Shown here: positions 52,270 through 60,748 of the stretch, piece by piece
Layout of the letters: every line of letters begins with the position of its first letter
Numbering within the stretch: position 1 is the first letter of the stretch
Source of the DNA: Marasmitruncus massiliensis
Lineage (GTDB): Bacteria; Bacillota; Clostridia; Oscillospirales; Ruminococcaceae
Length of the DNA: 64,000 nucleotides
Direction: 5' to 3'
NCBI RefSeq assembly: GCF_900186535.1
Contig: NZ_FYDE01000003.1
Coordinates: forward strand, 186,001 to 250,000
Made by a program: the position numbers and the translations under genes
Notes under the pieces: model-generated
What the model was told of the DNA's origin: nothing
The model's database searches: none
Seen by the model: the letters and a program-made list of their open reading frames with translations, nothing else

Positions 52270-54414
52270 TTGGGTTTAACTAGCGACTCCACCGGCGTCA
52301 AGGCTGTAGATGTGGGCTTGACCGTGAAGAAACAAAATCAGGATGATATCGTAGTGGCTTTGGCGGGAAATCCAAATGTCGGAAAATCAACGGTTTTCAA
52401 TGCGCTGACGGGAATGAATCAGCATACCGGAAACTGGCCCGGCAAGACGGTTGCCAATGCCCAGGGCCTTTGTACATATCGGGACCATCATTTCATCATG
52501 GTGGACATTCCGGGAAGCTATTCGCTGATGGCCCATTCCGCGGAAGAGGAAGTGGCCAGGGATTTTATCTGCTTTGGAAATCCCGATGCCGTAGTGGTGG
52601 TATGCGACGCTACCTGCCTGGAACGAAACCTCAATCTGGTGCTCCAGACCCTTGAAATCACCGATCATGTTGTGGTTTGCGTCAACCTGATGGACGAAGC
52701 GGAACGTAAGGGGATTCGGCTGGATCTGGAGAGTATCTCAAAGCAGCTTGGGATTCCTGTTGTACCGGCGGCCGCCCGGAGCGGCAGGGGATTGGATGAA
52801 TTGATGCAGGCTGTCTGCGATTTACGGGATTGTGAAAAGGAAACCCGTCCGCTTTCCATAAAGTATATCAATCCCATTGAAGAGGCGATAGCGATCCTCG
52901 AACCAGCTGTCGAAGCCGTGTGCGGCAGCCGTATCCCCCCGCGCTGGCTGTCGATCAAGCTTCTGGATTATGATGAATCGCTGATCCATTCTGTCAACGA
53001 GTACTTGGGGCTTCCCATATTGGATCACAGTGAAATCGTGCAGAAGCTGGAGGAAGCGAAGGCCCATCTGCAAAGCAGGGGAATCTCCATGCAGGAGCTG
53101 CGGGATAAAATGATCTCGTGTATTATCTTATGTGCAGAGGGGATTTGTGCCGATACGGTTCGTTTTGAACTGTCGGAGCGAGACAGAAGGGACCGCAGAA
53201 TTGACCGCCTCCTCACCAGCAAGTGGACCGGGTTTCCGATCATGATGCTGATGCTGATTATCATTTTCTGGCTGACGATTACAGGGGCAAACTATCCTTC
53301 GCAATTGCTGTCCAGCGGACTGTTTTGGCTGCAGGACCGTCTGCTGGAATTCTTTCACTGGCTGGGGACTCCCGCATGGGTAGGAGGCGTCCTGGTCGAA
53401 GGGGTCTATCGTGTCCTGGCATGGGTAGTCAGTGTAATGCTGCCGCCAATGGCTATCTTTTTCCCACTGTTTACCCTGCTGGAAGACATCGGATATCTGC
53501 CGCGTGTGGCGTTTAATCTCGATAAGTATTTTAAAAAATGCTGCGCATGCGGCAAACAGGCACTCACCATGTGCATGGGGTTCGGATGCAATGCCGCGGG
53601 AATTGTGGGCTGCCGCATTATTGATTCCCCGAGAGAGCGCCTGATCGCAATGCTCACAAACAATTTTGTACCTTGCAACGGGCGGTTTCCGACTCTGATT
53701 GCAATTTTAACAATGTTTTTTGTCGGTACCGCAGCAGGTCCGTTTCAGTCGGTGCTGTCGGCTGTTTTTCTGACAGGCGTTATTGTGATTGGCGTTTTTA
53801 TGACATTTGTTGTTTCCAAACTGCTTTCCCAGACAATCCTGAAAGGTATTCCATCCTCCTTTACGCTGGAACTTCCGCCCTATCGGAAGCCGCAGATTGG
53901 GAAAGTGATCATTCGTTCCATTTTTGACCGTACACTGTTTGTACTTGGAAGGGCAGTCGTCATTGCGGCCCCTGCGGGACTGGTCATCTGGGTGGCCGCA
54001 AACATAACGGTTGGAAACGCGACGATTCTGTCCCATTGCTCCAGCTTTCTTGACCCGCTTGCGCGCCTGCTCGGAATGGACGGAGTCATTCTGATGGCAT
54101 TTATATTGGGGATTCCTGCCAACGAAATTGTGGTACCGATCATCATTATGTCCTATATGGCAACCGGAAGCCTTCTGGAGCTGGAGGATTTGTCAGAGCT
54201 GAGGCAGCTTTTGGTTAACAACGGATGGACATGGATCACCGCTGTCAGTACGATGCTGTTTTCGCTGATGCATTGGCCCTGCTCCACTACCTGCCTGACT
54301 ATCAGAAAGGAAACACAAAGCTGGAAATGGACCGCAGTCTCTTTTCTGATCCCTACGGCTATGGGAATACTGGTTTGTTTCCTTTTTACAACTTTTGCAA
54401 GAATACTCTTTTAA
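52270..54414 (+). CDS. feoB: Ferrous iron transporter FeoB
   Basis: The 714-residue protein has an N-terminal G domain: G1 GNPNVGKST (residues 33-41), G3 VDIPGSYSL and G4 NLMDEAE. The membrane domain carries the FeoB core: MPPMAIFFPLFTLLEDIGYLPRVAF, then CACGKQALTMCMGFGCNAAG with Cys residues, and GIPANEIVVPI. It imports Fe2+. The TTG at 52270 follows GAGGTGATCA at good spacing; the GTG at 52261 would lie inside that binding site. It uses the same transcript as feoA. Confidence 0.93.
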   Translation: MGLTSDSTGVKAVDVGLTVKKQNQDDIVVALAGNPNVGKSTVFNALTGMNQHTGNWPGKTVANAQGLCTYRDHHFIMVDIPGSYSLMAHSAEEEVARDFICFGNPDAVVVVCDATCLERNLNLVLQTLEITDHVVVCVNLMDEAERKGIRLDLESISKQLGIPVVPAAARSGRGLDELMQAVCDLRDCEKETRPLSIKYINPIEEAIAILEPAVEAVCGSRIPPRWLSIKLLDYDESLIHSVNEYLGLPILDHSEIVQKLEEAKAHLQSRGISMQELRDKMISCIILCAEGICADTVRFELSERDRRDRRIDRLLTSKWTGFPIMMLMLIIIFWLTITGANYPSQLLSSGLFWLQDRLLEFFHWLGTPAWVGGVLVEGVYRVLAWVVSVMLPPMAIFFPLFTLLEDIGYLPRVAFNLDKYFKKCCACGKQALTMCMGFGCNAAGIVGCRIIDSPRERLIAMLTNNFVPCNGRFPTLIAILTMFFVGTAAGPFQSVLSAVFLTGVIVIGVFMTFVVSKLLSQTILKGIPSSFTLELPPYRKPQIGKVIIRSIFDRTLFVLGRAVVIAAPAGLVIWVAANITVGNATILSHCSSFLDPLARLLGMDGVILMAFILGIPANEIVVPIIIMSYMATGSLLELEDLSELRQLLVNNGWTWITAVSTMLFSLMHWPCSTTCLTIRKETQSWKWTAVSFLIPTAMGILVCFLFTTFARILF

Positions 54415-54454
54415 TATTGACTTACGATCTTCGCTGCTCATTCAGGTAATAAAA

Positions 54455-54500
54455 AGAGCCCCTGTCATTCAGCATAAACCGCTGAATAACAGGGGCGTTT
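54455..54500 (+). terminator. Terminator after feoB
   Basis: GCCCCTGT...TTCAGC pairs with GCTGAAT...ACAGGGGC and is followed by GTTTATT. Confidence 0.75.
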
Positions 54501-54569
54501 ATTGTCGTACGAAAACTCCCGGCTGTGCCGGGAGTTCAAAAAAGCTTTAGCGATGAGTATAGCAAAAAA

Positions 54570-54630
54570 CCTCCTTTTGATATAATGAAGCTGCGGTCTG
54601 CCAACTGCAACGAGACATATCAAAAGGAGG
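54570..54630 (+). promoter_or_regulatory. Hairpin that would hide the tnpA ribosome binding site
   Basis: CCTCCTTTTGATAT (54570-54583) is complementary to ATATCAAAAGGAGG (54617-54630), which contains the tnpA ribosome binding site. IS200 elements are known to keep transposase translation low by such a 5' stem. Confidence 0.65.
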
Positions 54631-55131
54631 AACATTCGACATGAAGACGAATGATATAGATAGTTTAAATCATACGAGCTGAAATTGCAAATACCATATA
54701 GTGTTTGCCCCAAAGTATCGAAGAAAAGTAACATACGGAAATATGCGGGCTGAGATAGGAAAAATACTGAGGGAGTTATGTAACTGGAAACAGGTGGAGA
54801 TCATAGAAGCGGAGGTGTGTCCGGACCATATACACATGTTGGTGAAAATACCACCAAAGATGAGCGTTTCCGGATTCGTAGGATTTCTCAAAGGAAAGAG
54901 TACCTTGCTGATATTTGAGCGGCATGCGAATTTGAAATACAAGTATGGAAACCGGACATTCTGGTGCAGGGGCTATTTTGTGGATACGGCAGGGAAGAAT
55001 GATAAAGCAATAGCCCAATATATCAAAAATCAACTGGAAGAAGATCAGGTTGAAGACCAGATGACACTCAAGGAGTACGTAAACCCGTTTACGGGTAGCA
55101 AGTAACAAACTTTTGCAATTGGCAGACCGTA
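54592..55131. repeat. Inverted repeat flanking tnpA
   Basis: TGCGGTCTGCCAACTGCAA (54592-54610) is matched by TTGCAATTGGCAGACCGTA (55113-55131) in inverted form, 17 of 19 bases. It lies inside the end hairpins of the IS. Confidence 0.6.
54641..55105 (+). pseudogene. tnpA: IS200-type transposase TnpA with an in-frame TGA
   Basis: The frame starts at ATG 54641 (MKTNDIDSLNHTS) and meets TGA at 54680-54682. It then continues as NCKYHIVFAPKYRRK to a stop at 55105. IS200 TnpA proteins have Trp at this place (HTKWNCKYHIVF), so TGG probably became TGA. The rest is intact, with the HUH pair in PDHIHMLVKIPP and the Tyr in AIAQYIKNQL. Without readthrough or a restart the protein would be missing part of the N terminus. 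It is most simply an inactive copy. Confidence 0.85.
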
Positions 55132-55299
55132 CCAGCGCCTTGAGGCGCAGCTAGTAAAACAGGGCTTTGCCCGCATATGGAGAACCCCCGGCTTTGCCGG
55201 GGGGTAACTATTTGCGAGCCAGTCTGTGAAGACAGCCGTTTTTATAATCAAGAATAAAATATTTTATTATAAAAACAACAAGAATCTTGATATTTACAA

Positions 55300-55328
55300 T
55301 TGACACGAACATTTGTTCGTGATACAAT
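55300..55328 (+). promoter_or_regulatory. LexA-controlled promoter
   Basis: TTGACA (55300-55305) and TACAAT (55323-55328) are 17 bases apart. The spacer is filled by the DinR-type LexA box CGAACATTTGTTCG (55306-55319), which matches the Gram-positive SOS consensus CGAAC-N4-GTTCG. LexA bound here would block polymerase, so the promoter should be induced by DNA damage. Confidence 0.85.
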
Positions 55329-55382
55329 AGGAGTACAAAGTTAAACGAAAGACAAATACTTGCGGATTGCGGGGGAAAGCCA

Positions 55383-55544
55383 ATGATAAAAAACGGCTGG
55401 TATTATTGCGATTTCTGCGGCAAAAAGTCCTTTCCGGTGTTAAAGGATACCAGGATCTATAGAATGCCCTTCCAATGTAAGAATCACCTCTGTCCGCAAA
55501 GAGAACAGTTGATCACAATTGAACAGAAGACACAGTGCCGATGA
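55383..55544 (+). CDS. Cysteine-rich KTR-like small protein
   Basis: The 53-residue protein has Cys9-x2-Cys12 and Cys32...Cys37 (CDFCGKK, then CKNHLC), fitting a zinc ribbon. The ending IEQKTQCR resembles the KTQ(S/C)R tail of the cysteine-rich KTR family of small proteins from conjugative elements and prophages. GGGGGAAAGCC precedes the ATG. It is the first gene after the LexA-controlled promoter, and a terminator follows 15 bases after the stop. Its molecular role is unknown. Confidence 0.7.
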   Translation: MIKNGWYYCDFCGKKSFPVLKDTRIYRMPFQCKNHLCPQREQLITIEQKTQCR

Positions 55545-55558
55545 GCCTTGAGCCGATG

Positions 55559-55600
55559 AGCCGATGTACCTGTTTTATGACGGGTACATCGGCTTTTTCT
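55559..55600 (+). terminator. Terminator after the Cys-rich gene
   Basis: AGCCGATGTACC pairs perfectly with GGTACATCGGCT and is followed by TTTTTCT. Confidence 0.85.
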
Positions 55601-55756
55601 ATAGCAAATCAATCGGAGGGGGGATAGAAAACAAGCTCACCTCGCTGTTTCACAATATGCAGGACCAATTCTCGAAAGGGGGGATAAGATTTGGTGTAAA
55701 TACGGAAAAGGACCGTTTCAAAACCTGATAGAAGATTAAGCGGAAGGAGATGTGCG

Positions 55757-56122
55757 ATGGACACAGCAGAACTGGTACAGGCTGTTCTGTACCTGCTTAC
55801 GGTGGTGTTTGGCGGTTTTGCCCTCTGGTATCGGAGCAGCGCCGGTATCAATCGAAGGGTATCGGCGCTGATTGCCGAGGCGGAAAACCGGTATCAGGAT
55901 TTCACAAAGGCCGGCGGCATCAAATTTGAATGGGTGGTAACCCGGCTGTACGAGCTGATTCCGGCGGCGGTCCGGCCATTCGTTCCCCAGACGATGATCC
56001 GGACGCTGGTGCAGGCGACCTTCGACGCCATTGCCGGTTACGCAAAACTGCAGCTTGACAGGCTTGCGGAAAAGAGTAAACAGACAGCAGACATGGGGGA
56101 TACACCATGCCTCCGGAAATAG
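55757..56122 (+). CDS. Phage holin-like protein
   Basis: The 121-residue protein has one N-terminal membrane helix (LVQAVLYLLTVVFGGFALWY). A soluble part follows (INRRVSALIAEAENRYQDF, then KFEWVVTRLYELIPAAVRPFV), a layout like LL-H-type phage holins. GGAAGGAG precedes the ATG. It overlaps the next gene by 16 bases. No endolysin follows. Confidence 0.65.
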   Translation: MDTAELVQAVLYLLTVVFGGFALWYRSSAGINRRVSALIAEAENRYQDFTKAGGIKFEWVVTRLYELIPAAVRPFVPQTMIRTLVQATFDAIAGYAKLQLDRLAEKSKQTADMGDTPCLRK

Positions 56123-56340
56123 TGGTTGCGCTGCTTTCCTGCGCCGGTACAGTGGCAGGTGCGTTCCTGGGTGTTGTCACTAGCCAGAAGCTGACGGATT
56201 TCCGGCTGAAGAGTCTAGAGGAAAAGGTGAGCAGGCATAACAGCATCATGGAACGAACCTTTGTATTGGAAGAAAAAATGAAGGTTGCAAACCACAGGAT
56301 TGAAGATCTGGAGGAGGGGTTGCGGTATGGCGGAGATTAG
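56107..56340 (+). CDS. Small phage membrane protein, XhlA-like layout
   Basis: The 77-residue protein has an N-terminal membrane helix (IVVALLSCAGTVAGAFLGVV). A coiled coil follows (FRLKSLEEKVSRHNSIMERTFVLEEKMKVANHRIEDLEE). Proteins of this layout sit in phage lysis modules next to holins and amidases. ATG 56107 overlaps the holin-like gene, so they are coupled. Confidence 0.65.
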   Translation: MPPEIVVALLSCAGTVAGAFLGVVTSQKLTDFRLKSLEEKVSRHNSIMERTFVLEEKMKVANHRIEDLEEGLRYGGD

Positions 56341-56749
56341 GAAAAAAGGATTGCACTCCCAATGCGCAGGGAGGCAATCCATGGGCAGCGTGTAAAAGCA
56401 TCTGGCCAGTAATTTTACATTACTCCGCGTCGGCATCCAATTCGTCTGGCAGGGCATTCGGAGCAGACAGAGCGGGAGAATGTGGCGAAGTAAAGGCGGC
56501 CGGGGCGCCGTTCGGTATCCGCCGCTGTTCCCGGCCGGAAGAGCGAAGTTTATCGCCTTGTTAGATCATCCGGCCTGAACAATGAAAAAGCGGGGAGCCG
56601 CCCAATACAGGGCGGCTCCCCGCTCTTTTACACGATTTGAAGCTTGCATAATGATTCCCTTTATTTTACTATGGATTTAGACAATGAAGTTCAAGCACCA
56701 TCCTACATTTTGAGAAACGATGGCTTTACTTTCTGAAGGAGGAGATACC
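56341..56749. other. Region without a clear gene after the holin-like pair
   Basis: No coding frame with a good start is seen in these 409 bases. A strong terminator lies at 56588-56630. The region is where an endolysin would be expected in a phage lysis module, but no amidase or lysozyme fragment was recognised. Confidence 0.5.
56588..56630 (+). terminator. Strong terminator
   Basis: GCGGGGAGCCGCC pairs with GGCGGCTCCCCGC around an 8-base loop, followed by TCTTTTA. Confidence 0.85.
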
Positions 56750-57676
56750 ATGGAAAAACGTCTGTTGGACTGTTATGCGTCGGACTTTGCCGCCTGCTCC
56801 AAACAAGACCTGCTGACGGCGATTGCCGCGAGCGAGGGCCGTACGCTATTGTGCGAAACAATCGGCGCGGCAATGCCGATTCTGGGTGATGTCACCAACG
56901 CCGAGCTTGCTGCGTCTATGGGTGCGGACATTCTGCTGCTGAATTTGTTTGATGTAAATGAGCCGGTCATCAATGCTTTGCCGGAAGTTGCCCCGCAGGA
57001 AATCATACGGGAGATCAAACGGCTTACCGGGCGCCCGGTTGGCATCAATCTTGAGCCGGCGCTGCCGGTTGAGCGTGATAAAAAACAGCAGGCGGTCTGG
57101 TCGCTTACAGAGGGGCGGCGCGCCACGCTTGAAAATGCGCGGAAAGCATACGAAATGGGGACAGACATGCTGGTGCTGACAGGCAACCCGGGCGTAGGGG
57201 TCAGCAACGAAGCAATTGTGGAAACGCTGAAGCTTTTTCACGAAAATCTTGGTAACAAAATCATTCTTGCCGCGGGCAAAATGCACGCTTCCGGCATTCT
57301 TAGCGAGGGCGGAGAGAATATTATCAAGAAGCAGGACGTCAGGGAGTTCCGGGACGCGGGCGCCGATATCATTTTAATGCCCGCGCCGGGAACCGTTCCC
57401 GGCATCACCATGGAATACATCCGCTCTTTGGTCGCATATGCACACAGTCTGGGTGCGCTTACGATAACCGCTGTGGGAACCTCGCAGGAGGGGACGGACA
57501 CAGCTACAATCAAACAGATTGCTTTGATGTGTAAAATGACAGGGACCGATCTGCATCATCTGGGGGATTCCGGCTATCTTGGGATTGCCCTGCCGGAAAA
57601 TATTCTGGCCTACTCTGCCGCCATACGGGGCGTACGCCATACCTACCGGCGCATGGCGGCTTCCATCAACCGCTGA
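56750..57676 (+). CDS. DUF7916-like TIM-barrel protein
   Basis: The 308-residue protein starts at ATG 56750 behind GGAGGAGATACC. It has a TIM-barrel pattern: EGRTLLCETIGAAMP, DVTNAELAASMGADILLLNLFDV, GRPVGINLEP, DMLVLTGNPGVGV, IILAAGKMHASGIL and LHHLGDSGYLGIALPENI. It resembles the DUF7916 family, formerly annotated near PEP phosphonomutase. Such genes often lie near PTS or sugar loci. Here it stands alone with its own terminator. The reaction is not known. Confidence 0.7.
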   Translation: MEKRLLDCYASDFAACSKQDLLTAIAASEGRTLLCETIGAAMPILGDVTNAELAASMGADILLLNLFDVNEPVINALPEVAPQEIIREIKRLTGRPVGINLEPALPVERDKKQQAVWSLTEGRRATLENARKAYEMGTDMLVLTGNPGVGVSNEAIVETLKLFHENLGNKIILAAGKMHASGILSEGGENIIKKQDVREFRDAGADIILMPAPGTVPGITMEYIRSLVAYAHSLGALTITAVGTSQEGTDTATIKQIALMCKMTGTDLHHLGDSGYLGIALPENILAYSAAIRGVRHTYRRMAASINR

Positions 57677-57702
57677 TTCCCCAAAGTGCTATTGAGTTTT
57701 GT

Positions 57703-57758
57703 AATAAGGCAGGCCCTGTGAAAACGCCCCGGCGTATCGCATGGCCCGCCTTATTTTT
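57703..57758 (+). terminator. Terminator after the TIM-barrel gene
   Basis: AATAAGGCAGGCC pairs with GGCCCGCCTTATT (one mismatch) and is followed by TTTTTT. Confidence 0.7.
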
Positions 57759-57932
57759 TGCTTTGAAAAAATGATTGAGACATTTTTGGGATAAGCGGCA
57801 GTCCAGTGTAAAACCTTAGGCGAGTTGTGTAATATGTTTGTAAAATGAATTGAATTTTGGTGATTTTAGATATAGTATGAGGGCAAGGAGAAAATTGCCA
57901 AATTTAAAAATGTAATGGAGGGTATTCAGAAC

Positions 57933-59438
57933 ATGAAAAAAAGGTTGATAGCCTTAACAATTGCGGCATTGGTTATCGGAACCGCCGGAACCGCCCTGGC
58001 GGCTACCGAGCACTGGAACGATGCTTCCGCACAGCCGGGGGCAAGGACCGCGACTTACCTTTCGAATGCAACGAGTTTTGAAACATGGAAAAACAATTGG
58101 GAGCATACGAAGCAGGATTATCAGCAAATCTCATTAAGCCCGGGCAGAAATGAGACCGAACTGAATTTCGGATGGTACTCAAAAAAATCGGGGTTTGCTA
58201 AAATCCGCATTTCAAAATCAGGCTCAATGGCGGATTATAAAGAGTTTAGCGGGACATCTAAAAAGGGCACTGTCGTTGATGGCGTACAGTATTATACAAA
58301 TAAAGTAACCGTCACCGGGCTGGAACCCAATACAAGCTACTACTACCAGTACCTGCTCAATGGATTCTGGCAGGACAAAGCAAAATACCAGTCTCAGGGA
58401 ACCGACAGCTTTTCCATGCTGTTGGTAGGGGACCCGCAGGTCGGCGCTTCCGTCAGTCAGGTTCCGAAAAACGGGGACGGAACTGCGCAAAGCGCTGAGA
58501 TTGCCGCCAGGAATGATTCTTACAACTGGAACGTTACCTTAAATTCCGCACTGAAAGCACATCCGGATGTCAGTATGATTTTATCGGCGGGCGACCAGAT
58601 TAACGAAACCGTCAAGGACGGCTCTGCAGAAAAATTGCTTGAGCAGGAACGCGAATATGCGGGATTCCTGTCCCCGCAAGTTTTGAAATCGGTGCCGCTG
58701 GCAACTACCATTGGCAACCATGATTCACTGACCGCCGGATATCAGAACCATTTTAATATTCCGAACCCGTATACGCAGGAAAAAGGCGCAACAGCAGCCG
58801 GAAACGGGTATTACTACCGTTACGGAAACGCGCTGTTCATTGTAATCAATACCAATAACTATAATGCTGCCGATCATAAAGCCCTGATTGACAAGGCCGT
58901 AAAATCCTTCCCCAACGCGAAGTGGAAAATTTTGATGTTCCATCAGGATATCTACGGATCGGGACTGGACCATTCCGATTCCGACGGGATTATCCTCCGT
59001 ACGCAGCTGACGCCTATTATCGACGAATATCAGATTGATGTTGTGCTTCAGGGGCATGACCATACTTACTCAAGAACTTATCAGCTGACCGGGGATGCGA
59101 AAGCACATGCCAAATATGACAAAAGCGTTGACCTGGACGACAGCGCGGTCAAAGCGGCTTTCCTGGCGCAGAATCAGTGCTATCAGATTGTAGAGACCGG
59201 AAACGGCACCATTACGAATCCCGAAGGAACGGTCTATTTTGCCACCAACTCCGCTACAGGTTCGAAATACTATGAACTGATCCCCATGCAGCAGGATTAT
59301 ATCGCGGCGCGCAGCCAGACATGGACGCCAACCTATTCCCTGATCCAGATCGATCAGAATCAATTCACAATCAATACCTATGAGGCGGCGACAGGCAAAC
59401 CCATTGATCAGAGCTATACCATCGTTAAAACCAAATAG
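57933..59438 (+). CDS. Secreted metallophosphoesterase with purple acid phosphatase-like N domain
   Basis: The 501-residue protein has a Sec signal peptide (KKRLIALTIAALVIGTAGTALA, cleavage near 24). A fibronectin-like purple acid phosphatase N domain follows (about 60-170), then the metallophosphoesterase core: VGDPQVG, AGDQINE, TIGNHDS, MFHQD and LQGHDHTYSR. It cleaves phosphate esters outside the cell. GGAGGG lies 10 bases before ATG 57933. A YibE/F membrane gene follows on the same strand. Confidence 0.9.
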   Translation: MKKRLIALTIAALVIGTAGTALAATEHWNDASAQPGARTATYLSNATSFETWKNNWEHTKQDYQQISLSPGRNETELNFGWYSKKSGFAKIRISKSGSMADYKEFSGTSKKGTVVDGVQYYTNKVTVTGLEPNTSYYYQYLLNGFWQDKAKYQSQGTDSFSMLLVGDPQVGASVSQVPKNGDGTAQSAEIAARNDSYNWNVTLNSALKAHPDVSMILSAGDQINETVKDGSAEKLLEQEREYAGFLSPQVLKSVPLATTIGNHDSLTAGYQNHFNIPNPYTQEKGATAAGNGYYYRYGNALFIVINTNNYNAADHKALIDKAVKSFPNAKWKILMFHQDIYGSGLDHSDSDGIILRTQLTPIIDEYQIDVVLQGHDHTYSRTYQLTGDAKAHAKYDKSVDLDDSAVKAAFLAQNQCYQIVETGNGTITNPEGTVYFATNSATGSKYYELIPMQQDYIAARSQTWTPTYSLIQIDQNQFTINTYEAATGKPIDQSYTIVKTK

Positions 59439-59451
59439 TACGCCTTTCGCA

Positions 59452-59485
59452 GATGCCGGAACCGATGGCTTTCGGTTCCGGCATC
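59452..59485 (+). other. Hairpin between the phosphoesterase and YibE/F genes
   Basis: GATGCCGGAACCGA pairs perfectly with TCGGTTCCGGCATC. There is no T run after it, so it may protect or tune the transcript rather than end it. Confidence 0.5.
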
Positions 59486-59515
59486 CGTGCGTCTGCTATA
59501 AAGAGGAGATACCGG

Positions 59516-60670
59516 ATGAATGCCATTGGGTTTTCGGATAAGCGGCTTCTATTCAAAAGGGCGGCAGTCGCCCTTTTGGCACTTTTGTTTTTGATATTCC
59601 TTTATTTTTTGAATCAGGTCAAAAAACCGGAGCTTGTAAATACATACGGAAGAACGTTTGAAAAAGCAACCGTAGCAGAAATATTGCAGGATAATCTGCA
59701 GGAAGACGGATCGCGTGTCGGGAATCAGGTCGTGCTGCTTAAAATGCGCTCCGGGCAGTTGAAAGGGCAGCTTTTGGAAGCGACCAGCGCAAATGGGTAT
59801 CTGTTTGGCGCAAACTGTAAACCCGGCATGCGCGTGATTGTTCTTTCCAGCGTTTCAGGTGATACCCAGGTCCTGTCGGTTTATACGGCAGACCGCGAAT
59901 GGGCCGTATACCTGTTTGCGGCCGTCTTTTTTCTGGTCCTGTGCCTTGTGGGAGGGAAAAGAGGGATAAAATCAGCCGCCGGCTTGGGCTTTACAATCCT
60001 TTGCATTATATATTTGTATCTTCCCATGATTTATAAAGGGGCCTCCCCGTTTTGGTCCGCCATTTTAATCGTGATCATTACAACCATTGTGACCATCTAT
60101 CTGATTTCGGGCGTCACGGTCAAGGGCATTTGCGCGGTTTTGGGCACCATTTTCGGCGTGCTGGTTTCCGGAATCTTTGCGACCCTGTTTGGCTGGCTTG
60201 CCAATATAAACGGTTATAATGTGTCTAACATCGAATCGCTTCTCTTTATAGGGCAGGTGACGGATGTTCAAATTGGCGGGCTCCTGTTTTCAGGTATTTT
60301 AATTTCCTCCCTGGGGGCGGTAATGGATGTCGCCATGTCGGTTGCATCCACCTTATGCGAACTTTATGAAAACAATCCGCAGATGACACGCTTAAAATTG
60401 TTCCGGAGCGGCATCAATGTGGGGCGGGATATGATGGGCACGATGTCCAATACGTTGATTCTCGCATTTGCAGGCAATTCGCTGAGCGTTCTGGTCCTCA
60501 ATTACGCATATGCGCTTCCTTATGCACAGATTGTCAATTCTTACGCCATTGGGATCGAAATCATGCAGGGCGTTTCCGGAAGCATCGGCATCATTCTGAC
60601 TGTGCCGCTTGTATCCATGATCTCCGCGGCCCTTTTAACCGCTCGCAAAAAGGAGGCAGCATCGGTTTAG
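59516..60670 (+). CDS. YibE/F-family membrane protein
   Basis: The 384-residue protein starts at ATG 59516 behind AGAGGAG. It has an N-terminal helix (AAVALLALLFLIFLYFL), an extracellular beta-rich domain (about 35-135), and seven or so helices in the YibE/F domain (LLFIGQVTDVQIGGLLFSGILISSLGAVMDVAMSVAST, SNTLILAFAGNSL). The family has no proven role. It follows the secreted phosphoesterase, with which it may be cotranscribed. Confidence 0.88.
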   Translation: MNAIGFSDKRLLFKRAAVALLALLFLIFLYFLNQVKKPELVNTYGRTFEKATVAEILQDNLQEDGSRVGNQVVLLKMRSGQLKGQLLEATSANGYLFGANCKPGMRVIVLSSVSGDTQVLSVYTADREWAVYLFAAVFFLVLCLVGGKRGIKSAAGLGFTILCIIYLYLPMIYKGASPFWSAILIVIITTIVTIYLISGVTVKGICAVLGTIFGVLVSGIFATLFGWLANINGYNVSNIESLLFIGQVTDVQIGGLLFSGILISSLGAVMDVAMSVASTLCELYENNPQMTRLKLFRSGINVGRDMMGTMSNTLILAFAGNSLSVLVLNYAYALPYAQIVNSYAIGIEIMQGVSGSIGIILTVPLVSMISAALLTARKKEAASV

Positions 60671-60748
60671 GCCAATTGCGTTCTTGAAGAAGCCGAACAT
60701 GGCTTACAAAAGCAGGTGATACCGGCGAGGGTACCGGCAAATGAAAAC

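Larger units (their letters stand above)
54508..55208 (+). mobile_element. IS200/IS605-type insertion element
   Basis: The element holds one TnpA gene and no TnpB. Near each end is a GC-rich hairpin: AACTCCCGGC TGT GCCGGGAGTT on the left (about 54512-54535) and ACCCCCGGC TTT GCCGGGGGT on the right (about 55183-55206), the sort TnpA binds. There are no terminal inverted repeats, as expected for this single-strand transposition family. The exact ends are estimated. It lies between feoB and the LexA-controlled promoter. Confidence 0.8.
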
